From contig NZ_CP157942.1 in NCBI RefSeq assembly GCF_040207875.1, positions 1,647,821 through 1,711,820 of the forward strand: DNA of 64,000 bases. The letters run 5' to 3'. This stretch comes from Wolbachia endosymbiont of Armadillidium arcangelii. Lineage in GTDB: Bacteria > Pseudomonadota > Alphaproteobacteria > Rickettsiales > Anaplasmataceae. The translations under genes and the position numbers were made by a program. The notes under the pieces were generated by a model. That model worked only from the letters and a program-made list of their open reading frames with translations, did not search any database and was not told the DNA's origin. Below are positions 54,769-63,599 of this stretch, piece after piece. Numbering within the stretch: the first letter of the stretch is position 1; each line of letters opens with the position of its first letter.

Positions 54769-56096
54769 CCGAAAGTTTAAATTCTGTATTTAGTAAACTG
54801 AGAGGAAAGTCAATTATTTCTGAAGATGATTTTAATCTTGCCATGCGTGAAATACGTATAGCTTTAATTGAAGCTGACGTTTCACTTGAAGTTGCAAAAA
54901 AATTCATCAACGACATTAAAGATAAAGTGATTGGAGAAAAAGTCATAAAAAGTGTCTCTCCAGCGCAAATGATAATCAAAATTGTGCAGGATAATTTAGC
55001 TGCAGTTCTCGGATCAGAAAAAAGTGACTTAAACCTAGCAGTTAAACCCCCTGCTGTGATTATGATGGTGGGGTTACAAGGTGCAGGTAAAACAACTACC
55101 TCAGGGAAACTTGCTTTAAAGTTAAAAAAACAAAAGAAAAAAGTGATGCTCGCTTCTTTAGACATTTATAGACCAGCTGCTCAAAAACAACTTGAAGTGC
55201 TAGGCAGACAAATAGATGTGCAAACTTTACCTGTAATGATAAACGAGAAGCCCATTGCAATTACAAAAAAGGCAGTAGCAGTAGCAAAAAATGATAATTA
55301 TGATGTATTAATACTAGATACCGCAGGCAGGCTTCATATCGACAATAATATGATGAGTGAGTTGAAAACTATAAAGGAAATAGCTTCACCTGCAGAAGTT
55401 ATTTTAGTAGCAGATGCAATGATAGGCCAGGATGCAGTCAACATTGCCAAATCATTCAATGAGGCAATAGGTGTAACCGGCATTATTCTTACCCGTGTTG
55501 ATGGTGATGCACGTGGTGGTGCTGCTCTTTCTATGAAAATGATCACCGATTGTCCAATTAAATTTATTGCTTGTGGTGAAAAATTAAGTGACCTTGATGA
55601 TTTTTACCCCGATAGAATTGCAAAAAGGATACTTAGCATGGGTGATGTTGTCTCATTGGTTGAAAAAGCTGCTGAGATTGTTGGTCAGGAAGAAATTGAT
55701 AAGTTACAAAAGAAAGTAAAAAGGGGTAAATTTGACCTAAACGACTTGGTAGGAATGTTGAAAATTCTCAATAAAATGGATGGTATTAGCAACATAATGA
55801 AGTTCATTCCTAGTTCATTCACAAAAAAGCTAAGCAGCGGTGTGCCAGACGATAATAAAGTGAAAAAATATATAGCCATTATAAACTCAATGACTGAAAA
55901 AGAAAGACAAAATCCAGATATTTTAAATGGCAAAAGAAGACTTAGAATTTCTAAGGGGTCTGGGACAAGTGTAACTGATGTTAATCTTTTAATTAAGCAG
56001 TATAATCAAATGAGCTCTATGGTAAATAAGTTCAGTAAAGTTGATCATGGTAAACTCAAAGAATCTGATTTAATGAATATGCTGAGCAGAAAGTAA
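54753..56096 (+). CDS. ffh: Signal recognition particle protein Ffh (SRP54)
   Basis: 447 aa. The N domain (FKSLTESLNSVFSKLRGKSIISEDDFNLAMREIRIALIEADVS) is followed by the G domain with GLQGAGKTTTSGKLA (P-loop), DIYRPAAQKQL, LDTAGRLH, LTRVDGDARGGAAL and FIACGEKLSDLDDFYPDRIAKRILSMGD. The Met-rich M domain binds SRP RNA (MVGLKI-like LVGMLKILNKMDGISNIMKFIPS; RLRISKGSG). Ffh targets inner-membrane proteins co-translationally. The start overlaps the end of the antiporter gene, so they are co-transcribed. Confidence 0.97.
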   Translation: MFKSLTESLNSVFSKLRGKSIISEDDFNLAMREIRIALIEADVSLEVAKKFINDIKDKVIGEKVIKSVSPAQMIIKIVQDNLAAVLGSEKSDLNLAVKPPAVIMMVGLQGAGKTTTSGKLALKLKKQKKKVMLASLDIYRPAAQKQLEVLGRQIDVQTLPVMINEKPIAITKKAVAVAKNDNYDVLILDTAGRLHIDNNMMSELKTIKEIASPAEVILVADAMIGQDAVNIAKSFNEAIGVTGIILTRVDGDARGGAALSMKMITDCPIKFIACGEKLSDLDDFYPDRIAKRILSMGDVVSLVEKAAEIVGQEEIDKLQKKVKRGKFDLNDLVGMLKILNKMDGISNIMKFIPSSFTKKLSSGVPDDNKVKKYIAIINSMTEKERQNPDILNGKRRLRISKGSGTSVTDVNLLIKQYNQMSSMVNKFSKVDHGKLKESDLMNMLSRK

Positions 56097-56439
56097 GTCA
56101 ATAGGTAGTAGAAAGAAATAAAACCATCAGTTGTAATTGCTGTTGAGTAGTGAAGTATATTATTTTAGCGTGGAGTAACAAATTTAATAAATTTCCGCAG
56201 TTGGAATTGGCATAATAATAAAAATTGATAATAAGTTAGAGATTGTCCTGAAAGTAGTAAACTTAGGTGTAATAGTTTAGACTTAATCTGACAGGGAAAT
56301 AAAGTAAGATAAAAATATGAACAAATTATAAAGGAGTGTCAGATATGAGAAGAAAAAATACGTATCCGTTCAGGGGAGTGGAGAAACAGATGGACGGAGG
56401 AGTGATAAAAAGATAATCATAGAATGAATGTGAGGTAAT
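56097..56439. other. Non-coding stretch with mobile-element edges
   Basis: No gene visible. GATTGTCCTGAAAG at about 56246 resembles an IS5-type tip. GTATCCGTTCAGGGGAGTGG at 56362-56381 is an exact inverted match of 62631-62650. A short frame begins ATGAGAAGAAAAAATACG at 56345 but stops after 23 codons. The IS66 remnant starts at 56440. Confidence 0.4.
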
Positions 56440-57271
56440 ATGGTTAATCTTTTAGAAGTCTGCAAAAATTTACAGCAAAGAATAGAAAAATTGGAGGCAA
56501 GGATAAAAGAGTTAGAGGAAGAAAATAAAGCTCTAAAAATAGAAAATGCTGAGTTAAAGGAAAGGCTAGGTTTAAATTCAAAAAACTCATCTCTGCCAAG
56601 CTCTAAAGAATTATACAAAATAAAAAAAGACAGGCCAAAGAGCGAAAGGAATGTTGGTGGTCGGTCGGGCACAAAGGCAATTATCGGTCTAAAATGGATG
56701 CAGATAAAGTAATAAAGATAGAATTCTTGCGAATGCGGAGGAGAGATTGCAATTATGCGACAAACCGTACATTCATCAGAAAGTTGATCTTCCGGAGATC
56801 AAGCCCTATGTAGTAGAATATCAATTAGAGCATGGACGTTGTAGGAAATGTGGAAAAAGAAGAAGCAGCAAGTTACCAGAAGGTGTTATGTCAGATACAT
56901 TTGGACCAAGAGTTAAGTCAGTAGTTGCAGCATTAAGTGGGTTTTACAAAAATTCAAAGCGTGAAGTTGCTAGTATCATAAATGACATTTTTAATTTGAA
57001 CATAAGTGTTGGCAGCGTATCAAATAGTGAACATAGAGTTGCGTCAAAATGCGGAAAAACGTATGAGCAAATCGAGCAAGAAATAAGCAGAAGTGAAGTT
57101 TTGCATATTGATGAAACGAGCCATTACAATAAATTGGTTGGTGCTGGATATTTGTTAGTAATCAAGAGAGTTTCGTAAAACTTACAGAGTCAAGAGGAAT
57201 GAAAGTTTTAAAAAATAATGTATGTTGCAATCGTAATAGCTTGGTAATAACTGACAGGTACGCAGCATATA

Positions 57272-58122
57272 TAGCTCTTCTCATAATAATCCAAACAAGT
57301 TAAGATATGGATTTATGGTAGTGGGGTTTGTATGCCAGCAGAGTATAGTTACGACTTAAGGAAAAAAGCATTGGATGAAGGAGAAAACTGTTGCCAAGAG
57401 ATTAAAATTGGAAAAACGACTCTATATGAGTGGCAGAAAAGGCGTAAGGAAACGGGAGATTTTCAGTCAAAAAAGCCTGGAAGCGTAGATAAAATTACCG
57501 ACTGGAATGTTTTTACCAAATTTGCAAAAAACCATAGTGGCAAAACTCAGTCAGAAATGCTGGGGCAATATCAGTCGACAAACGAGCACTTAAAAATATT
57601 GGATTTACAAGATCTACGGATATAAAGAAAGAAATGAAGAAAAGCGAGCTCAATTTTCAAAAGTTATAGCAACAAAACGTCATGAAAATCTTGTATATAT
57701 TGACGAATCTGGAATAGACAATACAGAACATACGGATATTGCAGAAAAGGAGAGAGGTTTCATTCACTAAAATCAGGTAAAAAAACTCAGCGCGTCAGTA
57801 TAGCTCTAAATAAAAAGAAAATCATTGCTCCATTGACCTTTACTGCAATAAAGATGTTTTCGAGGCTTGGTTTGAGCAGTTTTTAACTCCAATTTTAAGG
57901 TCTGGCCAAACTTTGATAACGCTACTTTCTATAAATCTAAAATAGATGATCTTGCTAAAGGAGTTGGTGCTGAACTTCCTCCATATTCTCCAGACTTTAA
58001 CGAAATTGAGCATCAGTGGTTTGCTATAAAGAACAGAGCTAGAAAAAAATATCCCTATTTTTAAGTCTTTCCTTCAAGCTGTTGTTTCTGCTTTTTTATT
58101 CTGACTATTATGAGAAGAGCTA
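57272..58122 (+). mobile_element. IS630-family element, decayed (copy 3)
   Basis: The tips GCTCTTCTCATAAT (57274) and ATTATGAGAAGAGC (ending 58120) are bordered by TA on both sides. The transposase starts at 57332 (PAEYSYDLRKKALDEG; TTLYEWQKRRKETGDFQSK) and continues in broken frames (VYIDESGIDN near 57697; PPYSPDFNEIEHQWFAIK near 57980). It sits inside the IS66 transposase gene. It is related to copies 1 and 2 but clearly diverged. Confidence 0.8.
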
Positions 58123-58125
58123 TAA

Positions 58126-59041
58126 GAGGTTGTCCACAAACCATTAAATTCAAGCATATTCCCTACTTAACATAACTTTACTCATAGCCAGATATATGAA
58201 ACTTTCAGTAGATGTTGTAAGTAAATCGTACTCCTTTGATAGCCTTCTATTTCTATTGATCCAAGCAAAAGTCCTCTCTACCACCCACCTTCTCGGTTGT
58301 ACTGCAAATCCAGGATCCCGTTGTGGCAATAGTTCTGGTGGTGTATCTTTATGCACCCAAAACCTACATGGAGGTCTTTTCACAATTTCAATATCTATCC
58401 CATGTTCTTCCTCTATATGGGTTTTTAAATCTTTTCCTTGGTACCCCATATCAGCCCACATTTTCTTAATATTGCTGTATTTTTCTTTCATATTGTCCAA
58501 TACCATCTTCACCCCATCTCTGTCATTTTCGCTTGCAGCTCCTACATAGCAACCAAGCACAAATCCTTGAGTATCTGTGATTATATGTCTTTTTCTCCCA
58601 TTTACTTTTTTTGCACCATCATAACCTTTGACCCCCCTTTTTCCGTGATTTTTACCGATTGACTATCCACTATGCATGCGCTTGGCTCCTCACTTCTTCC
58701 CATTTTTGACCTACTATATTTAGTGATATCATAGTTCACTTTCTCAAAAATCCTCTGCTTTTTCCATCTTCTAAACTGTTCATGCACAGCCTTCCACAAC
58801 GGAAAATCGTGTGGTAAATTGCGCCATTGACATCCTGTGCGCAGTACATAAAGAATTGCATTCAGTATCTCACACTTACTGTATTTTGGCGGCCTTCCTC
58901 CTTTCTTATACGATACCCTGAAGTGTTTTTCTATTCGGGACCATTCCCTTTTACTTAAATCTGTTGGATATTTTTTCCTCATCTCTTACCTCAATATTCT
59001 GCCTTTATATACTACTTATTTCTTGATTTGTGGACAACCTC
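58126..59041 (-). mobile_element. ISWpi1-like IS5-family element, complete (copy 2)
   Basis: 916 bp, flanked by TAA at 58123-58125 and 59042-59044, with tips GAGGTTGTCCACAAA and TTTGTGGACAACCTC. It is almost identical to copy 1 at 7199-8114. It too abuts the tip of an IS630 element, which lies just to its left. Confidence 0.92.
58150..58982 (-). CDS. ISWpi1-like transposase, two overlapping frames (copy 2)
   Basis: The frames and product match copy 1: first frame 58982-58602, second frame ending at 58150, joined by a -1 shift at the A5G6 run (complement of 58632-58642). Catalytic regions IVDSQSVK, WADMGYQGKDL and VERTFAWINRNRRL are intact. Identity between the copies suggests recent movement. 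Confidence 0.85.
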
Positions 59042-59241
59042 TAATTATTTTTTTGATAAAAATAGGCAAATCTGTTGGGCACACTTAGCAAGGGATTTTG
59101 AAACATAAGACCTGCTGCGAATCAAGCGATAAAAAAAAGGAAAGGAGGGTGACTAAAATCAAGGTTAACTAAAAGGAGTGCTTAAGATTCACAATACCAG
59201 CAATAATATTGAACCTCAGGTTATATTTTTTCTGAAAATTG

Positions 59242-60443
59242 GGGAGTGTTAAATAAACTGTGTCAAACTGCATTTTTAATTCAACTCAATTTTCAATCTG
59301 TTGGGAAAGAAAATATCGAGCTGAGATATAGTCAATGCCCAATCATGTACAGGCATAGTCCATTTCTCCTCCACTTTCTTTATAGCACAATATACCTGTT
59401 TATACAAGGCATTTATGCTAGTAAATGAGCCCTTGGTTTTGGTGAATTTCCTAATTTGCCTATGTAGCCCCTCTATGGGATTAGTAGTATAGATTATCCT
59501 CCTAACTGGGTCGGAATACTTAAAATAACCAGATAGGTTTTCCCAATTATTCTGCCAAGATTATAGGGTACTTTGTGCCCCATTTTTCATCTAATTCCAA
59601 CAGATAATTCTCGGCAATTTCCTTACTTGAAGCTTTTCTTTAAATCACTCAAAAAACTCTTTACTAGCTACATACTTCAGTGAGTTACGTATCTGATGCA
59701 CTATACACATTCTGCATTAGGGAACACACCGTTTATTGCTGCAGGAAAGCTTTTTAGCCCATCTACACATGCAATTAGAATATCTTCCACTCCTCTCTCT
59801 TTGAGATCATTTAGTACTCCCAACCAGAACTTCACTTTCAGCTAAATAAAACTTCTTTTCTGCCATTTTGCTAATATATTATACATACATTTACTTACAC
59901 AACTCCTTAAAAAACCATGAAAACTATCGGATATACAGACTGCAGCGGACGACTACGCCATTCGTTGATTACTGTTTGTCAGTAATACTTGATATCTCTG
60001 CCGCCGATATTTTGTGATCGTAAATTTCCTCAATATGTGACGCTATATCTCCATGCCACTGGCAAATGTGCTTAAGACCTTTGCTTCAAGTTCTGTTGTT
60101 TGTCTTTTTCTAACTATTTGGGGTTCAAAGCTTCCTTCCCTGTCTCTAGGTGTTAACAACTCAAATGAGTTGTACGTAAAGTTTTTCCCATTTCTTCGAT
60201 TATTTTCTTCGCTTTCACCAGACAAGTGGTGTTCTATTTCACCTTCTAGACTCGCCTCCAGCAGCTTTTTTATAAATGGTGTTAATGCTCCCTCCTTTCC
60301 TGTCAACGGTCTTCCTTCTCGTATAGACGACAGGTTTCTAATTCTTTATAATCTACCAAACCGGTAGTTTTATTTACTTGACTCATGTCAAACCTCCGTT
60401 TTTTTATATCAATTATATTTTTATTTCTTGGTTTGACACAGTT
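59242..60443 (-). mobile_element. IS256-family element, right tip lost
   Basis: It starts with the GGGAGTG tip at 59242 and is nearly identical to 15584-16792 across the body, with the same internal stops. Its transposase start is better preserved: frame 60306-60043 includes LTPFIKKLLEASLEGEIEHHL, which copies 1 and 2 have lost. The right end stops within the terminal repeat at about 60443; the last 13 or so bases are missing, so a deletion joined it to the following 71-bp repeat. Confidence 0.85.
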
Positions 60444-60448
60444 TTCCC

Positions 60449-60519
60449 CTATCAGGAGGTAACTTACATGCCGTTGATCACCTTATATCACGCCATTTTT
60501 GATACTTTCAACACTTATG
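60449..60519. repeat. 71-bp direct repeat, copy 1
   Basis: CTATCAGGAGGTAACTTACA to CACTTATG at 60519 is repeated at 62516-62586 with a single visible difference. It joins the broken IS256 end to the Tn5-like fragment. Its origin is unknown. Confidence 0.7.
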
Positions 60520-60924
60520 CCCCAACCCGCTTGTTTTTTTTGTGGCCAGTATATGAAAGAAAACTTGTATCTTGAATTACAATAATTCTTTTATAATCTT
60601 TTGCTCTTTCAACAGTTTTTGTAATATGTGATGCTAAGATGTCAGCTTCTTTTATACTCTCGTTTTGGAAAAAGCGATATGCTGCCTTTGCCTCTGACCA
60701 ACTTTCACATGCTTGATTGATTGAACTTTCAGGCATATTTGCCAAGCTATCAGCAATATCTACTAATCGATCAGTTAATCTTTTATCCCCAAGTACAGCA
60801 TTTCCAAATTCATTTTTAGCCCATTCATTACTCTTGCTTTCCATTTTACACCCTTAATATTTGCAAACTTTAATATTGTAATACTTTGTTTTTATGTCCA
60901 TTTATATTTGTGGGTAATAGTAAG
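60520..60924 (-). pseudogene. Tn5-like transposase, N-terminal fragment
   Basis: The minus-strand frame from 60844 encodes ESKSNEWAKNEFGNAVLGDKRLTDRLVDIADSL (Tn5-type DNA-binding domain), then AAYRFFQNESIKEADIL and IVIQDTSFLSYTGH, which carries the first catalytic Asp. The frame is then lost. The element tip TGGGTAATAGTAAG ends at 60924. This is the part missing from the internally deleted relative at 17752-18914. Confidence 0.8.
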
Positions 60925-60927
60925 CTA

Positions 60928-61130
60928 CTAGTCAGCCAAATAAAGTATGGGTTTACATACATAAAAACTAAGGATGGCTGGCTATATTTGGCAGCAATAA
61001 TTGATCTAGTTGGCTGGTCAATGAGTAGCTAAGCGATTAGTTATAGATGCTTTATTGATGGCTGTTGATAAGCGCAAACCCGCCAAAGATCTGCTATAGC
61101 TAACCAAAGTAAGGTTTCCCCGAGTGCTAA
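60928..61130 (+). pseudogene. IS3-family transposase fragment
   Basis: IKTKDGWLYLAAIIDLVGWSMSS (about 60960-61029) matches the integrase core (DD region) of IS3 OrfB. DALLMAVDKRKPAKDLL-like sequence follows in another frame. It is bounded by the Tn5-like tip on the left and the IS630-type remnant on the right. No ends of its own were found. Confidence 0.6.
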
Positions 61131-61169
61131 AAAACAAAATCAATGGCAGATCAGGCCAAAAATTTGGCA

Positions 61170-61965
61170 GTGACTTTCTTACGTTATAGCAAACCAAAAT
61201 TTCTCAATTGGATTTAAATCCGGCGAGTATGGTGGCAAAAATAAAACTTTACATTCAACACTTTCTATTAATTTTTTCGTTCTTTCAGATTTATGAAAGC
61301 TCGCATTGTCGAGAATGATCAGGTTTTTATATTGGGACAAGCCTATTTTCGATGTATGCTTCAAATATTTCGCTGTTACAATACCCATCCATGGTTTTTC
61401 CTTCATTCAGTGCTCCAATTATGCTCACTCTCCTTCTTTTGTATCCTGGTTTATCTGCAAATAACCTTTTGCCTTTTTTAGCCCATCCGTATGCATAAAA
61501 TTTATTGTCCTCTATCCCTTATGAATATCAAGTTTTCTCCGTTTATTTCTTCTATCTTTTTCATGAACTCTTCGCGTTTCACTTTATCCCTTTCTTGATA
61601 AAGAAAAGTTTTTTTTATATCTATAGTTTACTTTTTTAAGATAGTTATATACTGTGTCCTTGCACATATTGCCAAATTCTTCAAATTATCTTTTCAACTT
61701 TAATATCCCGCTTTACATCCACAAATTTGACCAGGCTATCTAAGTCTTTTATCTTATGACTATGTCCCTTTTGCTAGCCAAATGACGGTTTTATACTACC
61801 TGTTTCTTCTCTTCTTTTTCTCCACCAATATATGGTTTTTCTGTCGATTTTGAACATCTTGCTTCCATTGTCATCGTCAACTATTTTCAAAACGTGTCCT
61901 CTGAGATCTTCACTATATGGTTTTGGCATCCTTCTACTTTTATTATTATTCAATTCCATATTATA
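61170..61965 (-). pseudogene. Second-type IS630-family transposase remnant
   Basis: On the minus strand the HTH part (61959-61774: KPYSEDLRGHVLKIVDDDNGSKMFKIDRKTIYWWRKRREETGSIKPSFG) and the C-terminal DDE part (61406-61179: NLIILDNASFHKSERTKKLIE, LFLPPYSPDLNPIEKFWFAIT) are separated by frameshifts and stops. It differs in sequence from the IS630 type at 8118, 15184 and 57272, so it represents a second lineage. Confidence 0.75.
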
Positions 61966-61994
61966 CCTTTTTATCTCTTTTGGGAAACCTTTCC

Positions 61995-62356
61995 TCAGTT
62001 AGCTATAGAGGAAAAATGGGGCGAAAAGTATCCTTTAGTTTTGGCAAAATAATTGGGAAAATTTATCCAGTTATTTTAAATATTCTGGTTCCGTTAGGAA
62101 GCTAATTTATACCACTAATCCTATTGAAGGGCTACATAGGCAGATCAGAAAATTTACCAAGACCAAAGGTTCATTTACCAACACAAATGCCTTGTATAAA
62201 CAAGTATATTGTGCTATAAAGAAAGTAGAACAAAAATGGAATGGCTCTGTCTAATTGGGCTTTAACTATGTCTCAACTTGATATCTTTTTTCCTGGTAGG
62301 TTAAGAATTGAGTTGAACTAAAAATTCGGTTTGACACAGTTTATTTAACACTCCCC
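61995..62356 (+). pseudogene. IS256-family element, C-terminal end only
   Basis: Broken frames encode EEKWGEKYPLVLAK, then IEGLHRQIRKFTKTKGSFTN, NALYKQVYCAIKKVEQKWN and MSQLDIFFPGRLRIELN, the C terminus of the IS256 transposase. The tip CACTCCC ends at about 62356. It is oriented opposite to the copy at 59242 and lacks the rest of the element. Confidence 0.8.
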
Positions 62357-62362
62357 CATGAC

Positions 62363-62569
62363 ATGAATGGAATGAAAGTGTATATTTATATGATTATTAT
62401 TACAGCTTTATTATTTCTTGTTTATAAAATAAGAAACAACTTAGACGGATTTAAGATAGCACTATTACAGTTTACATTAGATCTTAATGACTCTTTTTTA
62501 CGTTCAATTGTTTTACTATCAGGAGGTAACTTGCATGCCGTTGATCACCTTATATCACGCCATTTTTGA
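62363..62569 (+). pseudogene. Possible fragment of an unknown membrane protein gene
   Basis: 68 codons: a hydrophobic helix (VYIYMIIITALLFLVYKI) then DLNDSFLRSIVLLSGGNLHAVDHLISRHF. The end overlaps the 71-bp repeat that also occurs at 60449-60519, so this looks like the surviving part of a gene broken by the IS insertions. No family is recognised, and it may not be expressed. Confidence 0.3.
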
Positions 62570-62586
62570 TACTTTCAACACTTATG
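62516..62586. repeat. 71-bp direct repeat, copy 2
   Basis: This matches 60449-60519 with one base difference. The two copies bracket the 2-kb cluster of Tn5-like, IS3, IS630 and IS256 fragments. Sequence from 62587 to 62780 holds no recognisable gene, but 62631-62650 is the inverted copy of 56362-56381. Confidence 0.7.
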
Positions 62587-62780
62587 GGGGCTAAAACCTT
62601 TTCACAATCTTCTATCTATCGTTTCTTGAACCACTCCCCTGAACGGATACTAAATGGTTGCTATATTGGGTGTATTCTCTTAACTTGACACCTATGGTTT
62701 CTCCCTACTTAAGTTGCACATCTGGCTACTGTAATCTCCCCCTTCCAAGGTAAAGTACCTTTCACCAAAAAATATTAAAT

Positions 62781-63599
62781 TTAATTTTTGTAATCACTTA
62801 AGTCTATTATTATTTTGTTAATGCATCGTTCATTTGCATCCTTGATGATAAACTTTATACCATTTTTATACTTTATGACTTCATTTACAGAAGGTACCTT
62901 ACCAGCAATTGAAAGAATCAAACCACTAAGTGTAGCATAATCCTCTTCAGAGTCACGCAACTCTATTTTTAGATTTTCCTCTATATCTTTTATAAGGGCC
63001 CTTGCCGACACTTCAAACTTACTTTGAGATAATTCAGTAATGGTGTATTCTGAATTTACCTCATTCCCGTTATCAATGTTTGGTATTAATTCTTCTATAA
63101 GATCAGTCATTGAAATTAAACCATCAGTTCCACCATATTCATCCAACACAATAGCTAGATATGATTTGGAAGATTTCATCCTAACAAAAAGATTTGTTGT
63201 TTTCATCGAGGATGGGACAAATATTACACTTTGTATAATATTTCTCAGATTAAAATTTTTATTCTTATCGAAAATAACATCTTTTACATAAAAAAAACCT
63301 ATTACGTTATCAAAGTTATTCCTATAAGCTGGTATCTTAGTGTGGTAAGTACTTTTCACCTTCTTTATTACCTCATGTTTGCTTGACTCAATGTCTACTG
63401 CGCATATCTCAGTACGTGAAGTCATTATGTCCATTATACTACAATCACGGAATTTTAATAGACTATTGAATATACTAGGATCTGACAGATCATTCATTAA
63501 TGCATCAGATGCACACTTTTTTAACACAGAAGTTTTATTGAAGAGGAAGAGAAAAATTCTGTATGCTATTTTTTCTACTAAGGTTCTTTTCTTATTCAA
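62781..63599 (-). CDS. CBS-domain protein, CorC/TlyC (COG1253) family
   Basis: 272 aa. Two CBS domains (about residues 55-115 and 118-175; CSIMDIMTSRTEICAVDIES, IPAYRNNFDNVIGFFYVKDV, YLAIVLDEYGGTDGLISMTDLIEELI) are followed by the CorC/HlyC C-terminal domain (FEVSARALIKDIEENLKIEL, DYATLSGLILSIAGKVPSVNEVIKYKNGIKFII). The family is tied to ion transport and, in older annotation, to hemolysis; there is no membrane DUF21 domain here. In Wolbachia this gene is reported as one border of the replication origin, which fits the DNA to its right. Confidence 0.9.
   Translation of the reverse strand: MNKKRTLVEKIAYRIFLFLFNKTSVLKKCASDALMNDLSDPSIFNSLLKFRDCSIMDIMTSRTEICAVDIESSKHEVIKKVKSTYHTKIPAYRNNFDNVIGFFYVKDVIFDKNKNFNLRNIIQSVIFVPSSMKTTNLFVRMKSSKSYLAIVLDEYGGTDGLISMTDLIEELIPNIDNGNEVNSEYTITELSQSKFEVSARALIKDIEENLKIELRDSEEDYATLSGLILSIAGKVPSVNEVIKYKNGIKFIIKDANERCINKIIIDLSDYKN

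Larger units (their letters stand above)
56440..59241 (+). pseudogene. IS66-family transposase remnant, split by IS630 and ISWpi1
   Basis: The first frame (56440-56712) has the coiled coil QQRIEKLEARIKELEEENKALK and the LGLNSKNSSLPSSK motif of IS66 TnpC. The second (56747-57178) has the zinc-ribbon CRKCGKRRSSKLPEGV and VLHIDETSHYNKLVGAGYLL with the first Asp. Continuing in shifted frames, LTESRGMKVLKNN and LVITDRYAAYN precede the IS630 insertion at 57272. After ISWpi1 (from 59042) the frame resumes as NYFFDKNRQICWAHLARDFE before decaying. Removing both insertions joins the two sides at TAT-AAT. Confidence 0.8.

Noticed and set aside
59234..59241. Target duplication for the IS256 copy at 59242
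   Set aside because: The right tip is lost, so the left flank GAAAATTG has no partner; the similarity to the flank at 295 is too short to interpret.
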